Assembly: GCA_016716065.1 (NCBI GenBank)
Contig: JADJXA010000001.1
Span: forward strand, 682,001-746,000
DNA length: 64,000 nt
Reading direction: 5' to 3'
Source of the DNA: Candidatus Leptovillus gracilis
Lineage (GTDB): Bacteria > Chloroflexota > Anaerolineae > Promineifilales > Promineifilaceae
Part shown: positions 51,442-60,458 of the stretch, one piece after another
How the letters are laid out: each line of letters starts with the position of its first letter
How positions within the stretch are numbered: position 1 is the first letter of the stretch
Made by a program: the position numbers and the translations under genes
Notes under the pieces: model-generated
The model's database searches: none
The model's input: only the letters and a program-made list of their open reading frames with translations
What the model was told of the DNA's origin: nothing

Positions 51442-52254
51442 TCAAATGGTTAACATAACCAGATAGTAGGCCATCATAACAGACCAGAGAACAGAATCAA
51501 TACGGTCTAATGCGCCCCCGTGAACGCCAAAAATGGCGCCAGAATCTTTCACTTTGGCTTCGCGTTTCAGCAAGGAGATGCCCAAATCGCCTAGTGGGCT
51601 GACGATAGAAGCTAACAGACCCAAGATAACGGCCGTCGCCCAGGGAAGCTGCAAAAAATAAGCAAACAACAGGGTCATCAACGTGCCGAGAACAATTCCA
51701 CCGCCATAACCTTCTACTGTCTTGTTGGGGCTGAGGCGCGGCGAAAGCGGATGCCGCCCCAAAACCTTGCCGGCCATGAACTTGCCAACCAGATACGCCC
51801 CCGAATCGGCCGCCCAGGTGCTAACCAACGCCAGAATTGTCCACTGCCAGGCGGCCGTTTCCAACCCACGCAGGCGCAAGAAATGGCTGCCAATCCAACC
51901 CAACAACAGCACCCCACCCAGCATCGCCATCCAATCCATAGGCGCCGTATCGCTCTGGCGGCTTTCGTACAACCACAGAACGTAAGCCAGCATGACGAGT
52001 AAACTGACAACAATACCCAACTCAATCAACGGGGTGTTGGGCCACTGGCCGTTGAGAAGCTGCAACAGTACGGCCGGCGTTAAAATCCACAAGGAAACAT
52101 GCAGTCCCATGCGCTGCATCATCTGACCAAATTCATAAGCGGCCAGCACGATGATGAGGGTAATGGGCACAAAGTAGAACCACCCGCCCAGATAAACCAG
52201 GTAAAGCGAGAGAGGGCCAAGCGTAAGAGCAATGAGGGCGCGCTGCCACAACAT
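51442..52254 (-). CDS. cdsA: Phosphatidate cytidylyltransferase
   Basis: A 270-residue membrane enzyme with about eight helices. The C-terminal CdsA signature reads SLLKREAKVKDSGAIFGVHG, followed by GALDRIDSVLWS with the metal-binding Asp residues; Phe-Gly-Val replaces the common Pro-Gly-His but the KD and DRxD elements are kept. It makes CDP-diacylglycerol for phospholipids. It is the last gene of the rpsB-tsf-pyrH-frr-uppS-cdsA series. Confidence 0.92.
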   Translation of the reverse strand: MLWQRALIALTLGPLSLYLVYLGGWFYFVPITLIIVLAAYEFGQMMQRMGLHVSLWILTPAVLLQLLNGQWPNTPLIELGIVVSLLVMLAYVLWLYESRQSDTAPMDWMAMLGGVLLLGWIGSHFLRLRGLETAAWQWTILALVSTWAADSGAYLVGKFMAGKVLGRHPLSPRLSPNKTVEGYGGGIVLGTLMTLLFAYFLQLPWATAVILGLLASIVSPLGDLGISLLKREAKVKDSGAIFGVHGGALDRIDSVLWSVMMAYYLVMLTI

Positions 52255-52279
52255 AGGGGCACAGAGTTCCTGATCAGGT

Positions 52280-53017
52280 TTAGGTTTCTTCTGTTACCAG
52301 ACCAAAGCGACGCTCGCGGTGATTATAGGTGACTATCGCGTCGTACAGTTCTTCCCGGCCGAAATCCGGCCAATAGGTGGCAGGGGCGTAATATTCCGCG
52401 TAGGCAGCCTGCCAGATCAGGAAGTTGCTGACACGCAGTTCACCACTGGTGCGAATCACCAGGTCGGGGTCTGGCAGGCCAGCGGTAAACAGGTAAGAGC
52501 TAAACATCTCTTCGGTTAGTTCATCTGGCGCAACGCCATCAGCCAAAATTTGTTTGATGGCGTGCAGGATTTCGGCGCGGCCGCCGTAATTGAAAGCGAC
52601 ATTGAGGATCAGCGTTTTATTATCTTTGGTTAGCTCGATGGCCCGGCGTACTTTGTCTTGTAGTTTGGGGTCAATGCCGGTAAGGTCGCCTAAGTGATGC
52701 AGGCAAACGCCCTGAGCACACAGATCGCCAATCTCCTGGTCTAAAACACGGGCAATAATGCGCATCAGCCCGCGCACTTCTTTTTCTGGCCGGCCCCAAT
52801 TTTCGGTGGAGAAGGCGTAAATGGTGAGAATTTGAACGCCAAATTCGACGCAGGCATTGATGACGCGGCGCAGGTTTTCGGCGCCTTGTCTATGCCCGGC
52901 CTGCCGGGGCAGGCTACGCTGACGCGCCCAACGGCCGTTCCCATCCATAATAATCGCAATGTGTGTGGGCACACGATACCCGGTGAGGTCGAGCGATGAC
53001 TGCGGTCTGGCTCCCAT
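52280..53017 (-). CDS. uppS: Isoprenyl (undecaprenyl) diphosphate synthase
   Basis: A 245-residue cis-prenyltransferase. The active-site signature HIAIIMDGNGRWARQRSLPR near residue 18, GHRQGAENLRRV, the substrate region YAFSTENWGRPEKEV and the C-terminal LVIRTSGELRVSNFLIWQ are present. It makes the C55 carrier for peptidoglycan and glycopolymers, supplying the LCP and sugar genes in the window. It starts 3 bases after the frr stop. Confidence 0.95.
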   Translation of the reverse strand: MGARPQSSLDLTGYRVPTHIAIIMDGNGRWARQRSLPRQAGHRQGAENLRRVINACVEFGVQILTIYAFSTENWGRPEKEVRGLMRIIARVLDQEIGDLCAQGVCLHHLGDLTGIDPKLQDKVRRAIELTKDNKTLILNVAFNYGGRAEILHAIKQILADGVAPDELTEEMFSSYLFTAGLPDPDLVIRTSGELRVSNFLIWQAAYAEYYAPATYWPDFGREELYDAIVTYNHRERRFGLVTEET

Positions 53018-53020
53018 ACC

Positions 53021-53578
53021 TTAAACTTCCATTATCTCGGCTTCTTTCTTCTCGCTAATCGCGTCAATTTCTTTGATGTATTTATCGGTTAGCTCTTGCA
53101 ACTCATCCTGACTGCGGAAAAAATCATCTTCAGAGATCATTTTTTCTTTTTCGAGATCACGCAAATCATTTAAGGCATCGCGGCGCACGTTGCGCGCCGC
53201 CACTTTGGCTTCCTCTACCCGGCGGCCAACCAGGCGGCTCAGATCACGGCGGCGCTCTTCGGAGAGGCGCGGCAGATTGAGGCGGATGATCTTGCCGTCG
53301 TTGTTGGGCATAATGCCCAGGTCCGATTTCAGCAGGGCGCGCTCGATGGCCGAGATGGATTTGGCGTCATACGGCCGTATCGTCAACTGCTGCGGTTCGG
53401 GAACCGAAATCACCGCCATCTGGTTCAGGGCCATCTCCACGCCATACATCTCCACAATGATCTTGTCCAACAAATGGGGAGACGCTCTACCTGTCCGAAA
53501 AGCAGCCAAATCAGCCTGCAGCGAGGTGATTGCGCCGCGCATACGGCTTTCAGCATCTTGCAATACTTCACGAATCAT
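53021..53578 (-). CDS. frr: Ribosome recycling factor
   Basis: A 185-residue two-domain protein of normal length. It contains LAAFRTGRASPHLLDKIIVE, YGVEMALNQMAVISVPEPQ, GKIIRLNLPRLSEERRRDL and KVAARNVRRDALNDL, all typical. It splits post-termination ribosomes with EF-G. It lies in the classic pyrH-frr-uppS order. Confidence 0.97.
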   Translation of the reverse strand: MIREVLQDAESRMRGAITSLQADLAAFRTGRASPHLLDKIIVEMYGVEMALNQMAVISVPEPQQLTIRPYDAKSISAIERALLKSDLGIMPNNDGKIIRLNLPRLSEERRRDLSRLVGRRVEEAKVAARNVRRDALNDLRDLEKEKMISEDDFFRSQDELQELTDKYIKEIDAISEKKEAEIMEV

Positions 53579-53677
53579 TTGAACCTCCGTTAGCTGCTAT
53601 GCGCCAGCAATAAAGAGTCGGGCATTTGCCGTTCAATGATACCACGACAAGCTATGTGTTCATACTGCTGGTTTTTT

Positions 53678-54397
53678 TTAGATGTTACAGATCGTGGTCC
53701 CAACAGTTTCGCCAGAAAGCAGCCGCCTGACAGCGCCGTTCTGCCACAGGTTAAGGACGACGATGGGCATGTTGTTGTCCATACAGAGGGAAACGGCCGT
53801 GCTGTCCATCACCCGCAGCCGCAAATTCAGGAAATCAATGTAAGAAATCCGGTCAAAACGGCGCGCCGCCGGGTTTTTCACCGGGTCGTCATCGTAGATA
53901 GCATCCACTTTGGTCGCCTTGATCAGCACATCGGCGTTAATTTCCATGGCTCGCAAAGCCCCGGCCGAATCTGTGGTGAAGTAAGGGTTGCCCGTGCCGC
54001 CGCCAAAAATAACCACCCGCCCCTTTTCCAGGTGGCGCATGGCGCGCAAACGGATGTACGGTTCGGCCACCGTGCGCATTTCAATGGCTGTTTGCACCCG
54101 CGTTACCACGCCCAACCGCTCCAGCGCGTCTTGCAAGGCCAGCGCATTCATCACCGTGGCAATCATACCCATGTGGTCGGCTGTAGAGCGCTCCATGCCA
54201 TGTTCCATGCCAATGGAACCGCGCCACAAGTTGCCGGCGCCAATGACCACAGCCACTTCAACGCCGATATCTTGCACACCTTTCACCACCTCGGCCATCT
54301 CGGCCGCGCGCTGCGGATCAATGCCAAAACCGCTGGGGCCGCTCAGGGATTCCCCACCCATCTTCAGCAGGACTCGTTTGTATTTGGGTTCGCTCAT
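53678..54397 (-). CDS. pyrH: UMP kinase
   Basis: A 239-residue amino-acid-kinase-fold enzyme. The N-terminus KYKRVLLKMGGESLSG, the VVIGAGNLWRG loop, VIFGGGTGNPYFTTDSA and the C-terminal IVVLNLWQNGAVRRLLSGE match bacterial PyrH, which phosphorylates UMP to UDP. A strong hairpin separates it from tsf upstream. Confidence 0.96.
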   Translation of the reverse strand: MSEPKYKRVLLKMGGESLSGPSGFGIDPQRAAEMAEVVKGVQDIGVEVAVVIGAGNLWRGSIGMEHGMERSTADHMGMIATVMNALALQDALERLGVVTRVQTAIEMRTVAEPYIRLRAMRHLEKGRVVIFGGGTGNPYFTTDSAGALRAMEINADVLIKATKVDAIYDDDPVKNPAARRFDRISYIDFLNLRLRVMDSTAVSLCMDNNMPIVVLNLWQNGAVRRLLSGETVGTTICNI

Positions 54398-54427
54398 GTT
54401 GGTTTACACTCGAGAGAAAGGCGAGAA

Positions 54428-54455
54428 AAAAGGGCGTTCTCAGGAACGCCCTTTT
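54428..54455 (-). terminator. Hairpin terminator between tsf and pyrH
   Basis: gggcgttc (54432-54439) pairs with gaacgccc (54444-54451), extended by four A-T pairs on each side. Both sides end in a T tract on one strand, so it can act on the minus-strand transcript after tsf and probably gives partial termination before pyrH. Confidence 0.8.
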
Positions 54456-54466
54456 AACAAGTTTGT

Positions 54467-55066
54467 TTAGAGCGCTTCGCCCAATTCATAACGGGCAAAG
54501 CGGCGAATTTTGATATTTTCGCCGGTGGTGCGGATGGCGTCCGTCACCATGTCTTTAATTTTGATGCTGTCGTCTTTAACAAACGGCTGCTCCAGCAGAC
54601 AAAACTCTTCATAGAACTTGCTCAGACGGCCGCTGACAATTTTGTCTACAATCGCTTCCGGTTTACCTTCGGCCAACGCCTGATTGCGCAATACTTCCAA
54701 CTCGCGGTCCAGGTCTTCCCGCGGCACGTCTTCGACGTTCATATAGCGAGGACTCATGGCGGCAATGTGCAAGGCCAGGTTGTGCGCCAGTTCACGAAAC
54801 TGATCATTACGGGCGACGAAATCGGTCTCGCAGTTCAGTTCCACAATAACCCCAACCCGGTTGCCCGGATGGGCGTACAATTCAATCATGCCTTCGTTGG
54901 CTTGCCGATCGGCGCGTTTGGCAGCGCGAGCCGCGCCTTTTTCGCGCAGCAAATCGGCGGCTTTGTCGAAGTCGCCATCGTGGGCTTCCAGGGCTTTTTT
55001 GGCTTCCAGAACGCCAGCGCCGGTGGCTTCGCGCAGCTCTTTGACCATTTGTGCTGTGATATTCAT
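54467..55066 (-). CDS. tsf: Elongation factor Ts
   Basis: A 199-residue short-form EF-Ts, as in cyanobacteria and Thermus. The UBA-like N-terminus (VKELREATGAGVLEAKKALE), the EF-Tu contact motif CETDFVARNDQF and a shortened core followed by the C-terminal helix (DSIKIKDMVTDAIRTTGENI) are seen. It exchanges GDP for GTP on EF-Tu. It follows rpsB on the same strand. Confidence 0.96.
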   Translation of the reverse strand: MNITAQMVKELREATGAGVLEAKKALEAHDGDFDKAADLLREKGAARAAKRADRQANEGMIELYAHPGNRVGVIVELNCETDFVARNDQFRELAHNLALHIAAMSPRYMNVEDVPREDLDRELEVLRNQALAEGKPEAIVDKIVSGRLSKFYEEFCLLEQPFVKDDSIKIKDMVTDAIRTTGENIKIRRFARYELGEAL

Positions 55067-55100
55067 AACGAAACGTGTCTCCTAATTCTGTTACTTGGTT

Positions 55101-55134
55101 AGACCTGGCAGGTTTTTGGCAACCTGCCAGGTCT
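55101..55134. repeat. 14-bp perfect hairpin between rpsB and tsf
   Basis: agacctggcaggtt (55101-55114) and its complement (55121-55134) surround a 6-base loop. There is no T tract after it, so it may be a small repeat element or an mRNA processing or attenuation site. The cctgtcaggtct string at 9668-9679 is related. Confidence 0.6.
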
Positions 55135-55160
55135 TAATGGCATTTGATCCTCTACAAGCC

Positions 55161-56072
55161 CTACTCGTTTTCTTCATCCAGACTAAAGTCGCTATCAACG
55201 TCGTCGTCATCGGCGAGCAGCACGGCTGCTTCGTCCAGGACGTCATCATCGGTTTCTTCTACGCCCCGAATTTTAGCCAGGGTAGAAGCGCCTAAGAGGA
55301 TTTCGTCGTCTATGTCTTCGACGCCGTCATAATCTTTTTCGTAGGCGTATCTGTCGTAATCGGTGATGGCTTCGACCAGGGTGTCTTTGCGCATGGCCCG
55401 ACCTTCGAGGGCGGCGTCGGCCATTTTGCCCACGATGAGCTTGATGGCGCGGATGGCGTCGTCGTTGGAGGGGATGATGTAATCAATGGGGTCGGGGTTG
55501 CTATTGGTATCTACCACGCCGATGACGGGGATTTTGAGGATGTTGGCTTCACGCACGGCCGTTTCCTCATAGTTCACGTCTACCACAAACATCAATGCCG
55601 GCAGCCCACGCATCTTGCGAATACCGCCCAGACGCAGGTTGAGCTTTTCAATGACGCCTTCCAGTTGCAAGCGTTCTTTCTTTTTCAGCAAATCAAACTC
55701 GCCGGCGTCGCGGCGTTTTTCCAGCTTGTCCAGGTAGGTGATGCGCTGGCTGATGGTGGACCAGTTGGTCAACGTGCCACCCAACCAGCGGTCATTGACG
55801 TAAGGCTGCTGCCCACGCGCCGCTTCGTGGGCGACAGTGTCTTGCGCTTGCCGCTTGGTACCGACAAACAAGACCTCGCCGCCATTGGCGACGGCGTCGC
55901 GCACCAGGTTGTAAGCGTCCTCAATGAGAACAATCGTCTGCTGTAAATCTAAAATGTGAATACCATTGCGCTCGGTAAAGATATAGGGCTTCATTTTGGG
56001 GTTCCAGCGACGGGTGCGGTGCCCAAAGTGAACGCCTGTTTCTAAAAGCGCTTTCATAGAAACAACGGCCAT
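55161..56072 (-). CDS. rpsB: 30S ribosomal protein S2 with an acidic C-terminal tail
   Basis: A 303-residue protein, longer than the usual 230-260. The S2 body is clear (ETGVHFGHRTRRWNPKMKPY, DRWLGGTLTNWSTI, IPVIGVVDTNSNPDPIDYII, PSNDDAIRAIKLI). The last 60 or so residues are an acidic extension (ETDDDVLDEAAVLLADDDD and on to DEENE). The tail's role is unknown. It starts the rpsB-tsf-pyrH-frr-uppS-cdsA series. Confidence 0.96.
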   Translation of the reverse strand: MAVVSMKALLETGVHFGHRTRRWNPKMKPYIFTERNGIHILDLQQTIVLIEDAYNLVRDAVANGGEVLFVGTKRQAQDTVAHEAARGQQPYVNDRWLGGTLTNWSTISQRITYLDKLEKRRDAGEFDLLKKKERLQLEGVIEKLNLRLGGIRKMRGLPALMFVVDVNYEETAVREANILKIPVIGVVDTNSNPDPIDYIIPSNDDAIRAIKLIVGKMADAALEGRAMRKDTLVEAITDYDRYAYEKDYDGVEDIDDEILLGASTLAKIRGVEETDDDVLDEAAVLLADDDDVDSDFSLDEENE

Positions 56073-56325
56073 GGGGTAATTCTCCTTTTAATTGTGTTTT
56101 TCTTCCATACCCATCAATCCGGCGCGGAGCTTGCCAGGCCTATATGGTGTGACCGGGTCTTGGGGAGGCCAGACGGCCGTTAATCCCCAGCACAACATAA
56201 CGCAAGCACACCCGTTCCAGTCCGAGTATGTGTAAGATGTAAAATCAATTGCCCATAAACATACGGGAATCTGCCACAAGGCAGCCTACGGATTATAACG
56301 AATGCCAATTTTCGCGCAAATGGCG

Positions 56326-57114
56326 TTATTTCCAGCGCGTCAGTATCACTTCACGCTGGAATAATCGGACGCTCAGATACACCAACAGGCTGTCTGCCAC
56401 CAGCAAAATAGCCGCCATCCACACCACCAGCGTCGCATTCACCAGCAGCCAGCCCACCGATTGCCCTATCAGCAGGAAAATAATGGGCAAAATCACCAGG
56501 GCCGACAACTGCTCGGCGACACGCGGGTCTGTCACCCGCGACGAGACCATCACCGCCACTGTAACGGCAAACAGCGTCAGCAGTGGGCTGACGACAAAAA
56601 TGGCTAACAACCACATGGGGTCCATCGCCCTGGCGAACACCGCTGCGCTCACCATAAAGCGAGCGCCGATGATATAGATGATGAAAGCCAGCCACGTTAC
56701 AGCGACGGCTGGTACGCACGCCGCCACCATTTTGCCCACCAATAATTCGGTGGTGGTGATGGGCGTTGCCAGCAGCGGCTCCAGGCTGCGGGCCGTTTTT
56801 TCGCCGACGATGCTGTAGGCGGCGATGGTGACGGGGATGGCTACCGGCAGAATCATGAACATGAGGGTGTAGAGGTTGAGCATGTAGACGGCCGTACAGT
56901 CCAATTCCGATAAACCGATGCACATATCGCCAAAAAATTGCAGCGTTTCGGCGTCCACGTTGTTGACTTCGTTGGGTAATTGGTTGGTGAAGTAGAGCGT
57001 CAGCAGCGGCAGCGCCGTGAGGATGAGCGGCAAAAAGGCGACGGTAAACAAGACCAGCCGATTTTTAAACACCTCGGCCCACTCTTTACGGATGATGGTT
57101 GTTATCTTTTGCAT
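56326..57114 (-). CDS. ABC-2 type transporter permease
   Basis: A 262-residue membrane protein with six hydrophobic segments. The N-terminus TTIIRKEWAEVFKNRLVLFT and the segment AAYSIVGEKTARSLEPLLAT are hallmarks of ABC-2 exporters of the NatB/YhaP type. It pairs with the ATPase gene directly upstream on the same strand (gap 21 bases). The exported substrate cannot be told. Confidence 0.88.
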   Translation of the reverse strand: MQKITTIIRKEWAEVFKNRLVLFTVAFLPLILTALPLLTLYFTNQLPNEVNNVDAETLQFFGDMCIGLSELDCTAVYMLNLYTLMFMILPVAIPVTIAAYSIVGEKTARSLEPLLATPITTTELLVGKMVAACVPAVAVTWLAFIIYIIGARFMVSAAVFARAMDPMWLLAIFVVSPLLTLFAVTVAVMVSSRVTDPRVAEQLSALVILPIIFLLIGQSVGWLLVNATLVVWMAAILLVADSLLVYLSVRLFQREVILTRWK

Positions 57115-57135
57115 AGCAGTCTGCCTTTCAATCGG

Positions 57136-58047
57136 TCATTCAGTCTGGTTGACCAGCTGCAGGTAAATGTCTTCTAGCGAATGGCGCAGTTCACCGACAA
57201 AGCGCAGGTTGGCCCCGGCCTGCACTAACAGGCGGATAAGGTCCGGGTTGTGGCTTTCAGGGTCATCCAGGGCGACGATGAGCTTGTTTTCGATGGCTTC
57301 GCTGCGATGCAGGTAGGGCAGGTTTTGCAGGAGGGGGAGGTAGGCAACGGCCGTTTCCGCCAAATGAAACACCACCTGCCGCCCATACAACTGCTGCCGC
57401 AATCCGGCCGTTGTATCCACCACCCGCAGCCGCGTCTTGAACACCGCCAACCGGTTGCACAGCCGTTCCGCCTCGTCCAGATTATGGGTACAGATAAAAA
57501 TCGTGCGGCCCTGCTCGCTCAGCTCCTCAATAAAGTCGCGCACCAGTTTGGCCGCCTCCGGGTCTAAGCCCGACGTGGGTTCATCCAGAAAGAGGATGCG
57601 CGGCTCGTGCAGCAGCGCGCGGGCGATGGCTAATTTTTGCCGCATCCCCTTACTAAAAGTGCCCGCCTCGTCGTGGCGGCGTTCCCACAGCCCCAACATC
57701 CGCAGGTACTTCTCCACCTGGCCAGGCACGTCTTTCACCTCATACAGCGTGGCAAAAATCGTCATATTGCGCCAGGCAGACAGGCGATCATACAGGCCCG
57801 GCGTTTCTGTTAGGATGCCCACGTTGCGCCGGATTTCCTGGTCGTCCCGGCCCACCTGGTAGCCCATCACGGCAGCCGTACCACCGGTGGGGGCGATGAG
57901 GCTGGTCAGCATCCGCACTGTCGTCGTTTTGCCGGCCCCGTTTGGGCCTAAAAAGCCGAACACTTCACCTTCACCAATCTCTAAAGTCAGGCGGTCTACG
58001 GCCAGATGTTCGCCAAATTTTTTGGTTAAATTTTCTGTTCTAATCAT
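57136..58047 (-). CDS. ABC transporter ATP-binding protein (NatA-like)
   Basis: A 303-residue ATPase: Walker A GFLGPNGAGKTTTVRML, Q-loop GILTETPGLYDRLSAW, signature TFSKGMRQKLAIARAL, Walker B RILFLDEPTSGLDPEA and the switch His in FICTHNLDEAERL. A C-terminal extension of about 90 residues follows, as in drug or sodium exporters. The ATG at 58047 has GAGAAG upstream; a TTG at 58062 is less likely. Confidence 0.9.
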   Translation of the reverse strand: MIRTENLTKKFGEHLAVDRLTLEIGEGEVFGFLGPNGAGKTTTVRMLTSLIAPTGGTAAVMGYQVGRDDQEIRRNVGILTETPGLYDRLSAWRNMTIFATLYEVKDVPGQVEKYLRMLGLWERRHDEAGTFSKGMRQKLAIARALLHEPRILFLDEPTSGLDPEAAKLVRDFIEELSEQGRTIFICTHNLDEAERLCNRLAVFKTRLRVVDTTAGLRQQLYGRQVVFHLAETAVAYLPLLQNLPYLHRSEAIENKLIVALDDPESHNPDLIRLLVQAGANLRFVGELRHSLEDIYLQLVNQTE

Positions 58048-58097
58048 CAGACTTCTCGTCAAATGTTATATACGCGCAAAGGGCATAATCTGACATT

Positions 58098-58136
58098 TTG
58101 TCACCTTGTCAGATGTCACCTTGTCACCTTGTCAAG
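58098..58136. repeat. 8-bp tandem repeats (ttgtcacc) before the ABC exporter genes
   Basis: ttgtcacc, ttgtcaga, tgtcacc, ttgtcacc, ttgtcaag run in succession in the 70-base gap between the YhfC-like and ATPase genes. A related ttgtcaccttgctatcttgtc lies near 58994. Confidence 0.8.
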
Positions 58137-58989
58137 TATATCTACTCTTTTCCAGGGTATCGTCGGAAAATGGGCCGGCGTGGGGTTGGATGGGCGCGGG
58201 CGGCGGCAGCGGCTCCAATTCTGGCTCCACCGGTTCCGGCGTGCGCAGCCAAAAGATGATGCCCAGGCTCAGCAGGGCCATCACGCCGATTAACGCTTCG
58301 GTGATGTAGACGTTCCAGGTAACAACGGCAACCACCGCCACAAAATTCAGCAGGGTATGCCACAGAATGGAAAGCCCCAGCCAGCCAATTTGCCGCCGCA
58401 CAAAAGCCTGCATCACCAACAACGACATCGCCAGGTGGGCGGTGATGGCAAACAAGCGCTCCAGCGCCCCCATCATCACCAGGGCGAAAGGGGCGTCTAA
58501 CATGGCGGTAATTTGGGTTTGCACCAATCCCATCTGGTCGGCGGGGACCATGCTTGGCAACTGCCCCTGGCTCATAGCGCCCAAGACGATGGCGTTGGCG
58601 CCAACGGATGCCCCGACGAGGATAGATTCGATCCCACCGTGGCCGGCGCCCAACATCAGGCCGGTTCCCCAGGTACGGGCATCCCTGGCCCAAAAACGGT
58701 AGGTGAGGTAACGCGCGCCTTCTTCAAAGACGCCGGCCGACAGCCCCAAAAACAGGGCCAGGATGATGAGGTTGGCGAGGACGGCCGTATCCGTCGGCAG
58801 CAGTTCCCAGCGCTGCAACACCAACCAGTTGAAGGGGATGTGCAGCACCTGCGAGCCAATAAAAGTCACCATACCAATGAGGTACAAACCCCAGCTAGCC
58901 CGCCGTTTCCGGTGAATCCACCAACCGGCCACCAGCGGCATCGCCACCATCAAGAACGCACTTAAATAATAAAACCAAAAAGCGATCAC
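58132..58989 (-). CDS. YhfC-family intramembrane glutamic-type protease-like protein
   Basis: A 285-residue membrane protein with about seven helices and a Pro/Glu-rich C-terminal tail (about 250-275). It shows the YhfC (DUF2324) pattern: AGVFEEGARYLTYRFWAR with the Glu-Glu pair, LGAGHGGIESILVG with His and Glu, and a late His in LSILWHTLLNF. These are relatives of CPBP/Rce1-type glutamic membrane proteases. It precedes an ABC-2 exporter, a setting in which such proteases process exported peptides elsewhere; whether this holds here is a guess. Confidence 0.72.
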   Translation of the reverse strand: MIAFWFYYLSAFLMVAMPLVAGWWIHRKRRASWGLYLIGMVTFIGSQVLHIPFNWLVLQRWELLPTDTAVLANLIILALFLGLSAGVFEEGARYLTYRFWARDARTWGTGLMLGAGHGGIESILVGASVGANAIVLGAMSQGQLPSMVPADQMGLVQTQITAMLDAPFALVMMGALERLFAITAHLAMSLLVMQAFVRRQIGWLGLSILWHTLLNFVAVVAVVTWNVYITEALIGVMALLSLGIIFWLRTPEPVEPELEPLPPPAPIQPHAGPFSDDTLEKSRYT

Positions 58990-59069
58990 TTTTTTGTCAC
59001 CTTGCTATCTTGTCGGCTATAGTGTACCAGAATATACCGCAAATTCTTACGATCTGAGGAGGTCTCATC

Positions 59070-60425
59070 ATGGAACAACAAGGCCTGACACTACCGACCG
59101 TGAGCGAACTTGAAGCGCTCATTGATACCATAGACTTCAACAGCCTGCGCCAGATATTGGCCGACATTCATCCGGCCGACATTGCCGATTTGCTCGACGG
59201 CTTGCCGCCAGAAAAAGCGGTGATTGTCTTTGAACTGCTCTCGATTGAAGTAGGCAGTGAGGTGTTGGACGAAACCGGCAGCCTGGTGCGCCAGGAACTG
59301 CTGGAAAGAGTAGATGAAGAAAAACTGGCCGACCTGCTCGACGAGCTGCCCACAGACGACGCCGCTGAATTTCTGGACGATTTGCCCAACGACGTGTCTG
59401 ACCGGTTGATCATGCTGATGGAGCCAGAGGAAGCGGCCGAAGTTCAGGAGCTGCTCGGCTATCAGGATGAAACGGCCGGCCGCCTGATGACCCGCGACGT
59501 GGCAGCCTTGCGCCGCTTCTGGACGGTAGACGAAACGCTGCAATATCTGCGCACCCTGCAAGACGCTGAATCGCTGCATTATCTGTACGTGGTAGACCGG
59601 GACGACCGGCTGATTGGCGTTGTGCCGCTGCGTGAACTGCTGCTGGCCTCGGCCGACACGCCGATTGATCACATTATGAACGACCAGGTGGTGGCCGTGA
59701 CAGTGACGGCCGACCAGGAAGAATTGGCCGAAATGGTCGCTCGCTACGACTTTTATTCCATGCCGGTGGTGGATGAAGACGGCCGTTTCCTCGGCGCTGT
59801 CACCCATGATGACGTCATTGACGTTCTGGAAGAAGAAGCCACCGAAGACATCCAACGGCTGGGTGGTTCCGAACCGTTGGACCAACCTTACTTCGCCGTC
59901 TCCGTCCTGCAAATTGTGCGCAAACGCATTGGCTGGCTGCTCCTGCTTTTTATCGCGTCAACCCTCACCGGCACAGTGATCAATGTTTTCCAGGAAGATT
60001 TACAAGAGGTCATCATCCTCTCTCTCTTTATCCCGCTCATTATTGGTACGGGGGGTAACGCCGGCTCACAAACCGTTGCCACCATCATCCGCGCCATCAC
60101 CCTGGACGAAGTGCGCATGAGCAACCTGTGGCAGGCGATGAAGCGCGAAATCTCTGTCGGCCTGCTGCTGGGTCTGGCCATGACCGGCGTGGGACTGCTG
60201 CGCGCCTTCACCTGGGGCGCTGGTTTCGAGATTGCTCTGGTGGTTGGTCTCACCCTGGCAGCCGTTGTTGTTTGGGCAACCACGGTGGCCACGGTGGTCC
60301 CCATCTTGGCCGACCGCTTTCATATTGATCCCACCGTTATCAGCGGCCCGATGATTACCACCATCGTAGACGCCACCGGCCTGTTGATCTACTTCTCGCT
60401 GGCAAAATTAATCCTGGGCCTTTAA
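59070..60425 (+). CDS. mgtE: Magnesium transporter MgtE
   Basis: A 451-residue channel. The cytoplasmic N domain spans about 1-130 (LRQILADIHPADIADLLDGL, LLDELPTDDAAEFLDDLP), two CBS domains about 135-255 (LRTLQDAESLHYLYVVDRD, MPVVDEDGRFLGAVTHDDV), then five transmembrane helices (LIIGTGGNAGSQTVATIIRA, GPMITTIVDATGLLIYF). MgtE is gated by intracellular Mg through the N and CBS domains. GAGGAGG precedes the ATG. No Mg riboswitch is seen in the short leader. Confidence 0.96.
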   Translation: MEQQGLTLPTVSELEALIDTIDFNSLRQILADIHPADIADLLDGLPPEKAVIVFELLSIEVGSEVLDETGSLVRQELLERVDEEKLADLLDELPTDDAAEFLDDLPNDVSDRLIMLMEPEEAAEVQELLGYQDETAGRLMTRDVAALRRFWTVDETLQYLRTLQDAESLHYLYVVDRDDRLIGVVPLRELLLASADTPIDHIMNDQVVAVTVTADQEELAEMVARYDFYSMPVVDEDGRFLGAVTHDDVIDVLEEEATEDIQRLGGSEPLDQPYFAVSVLQIVRKRIGWLLLLFIASTLTGTVINVFQEDLQEVIILSLFIPLIIGTGGNAGSQTVATIIRAITLDEVRMSNLWQAMKREISVGLLLGLAMTGVGLLRAFTWGAGFEIALVVGLTLAAVVVWATTVATVVPILADRFHIDPTVISGPMITTIVDATGLLIYFSLAKLILGL

Positions 60426-60458
60426 AGCGCCGACCATTCAACACCCAGAGGGGGTTAC

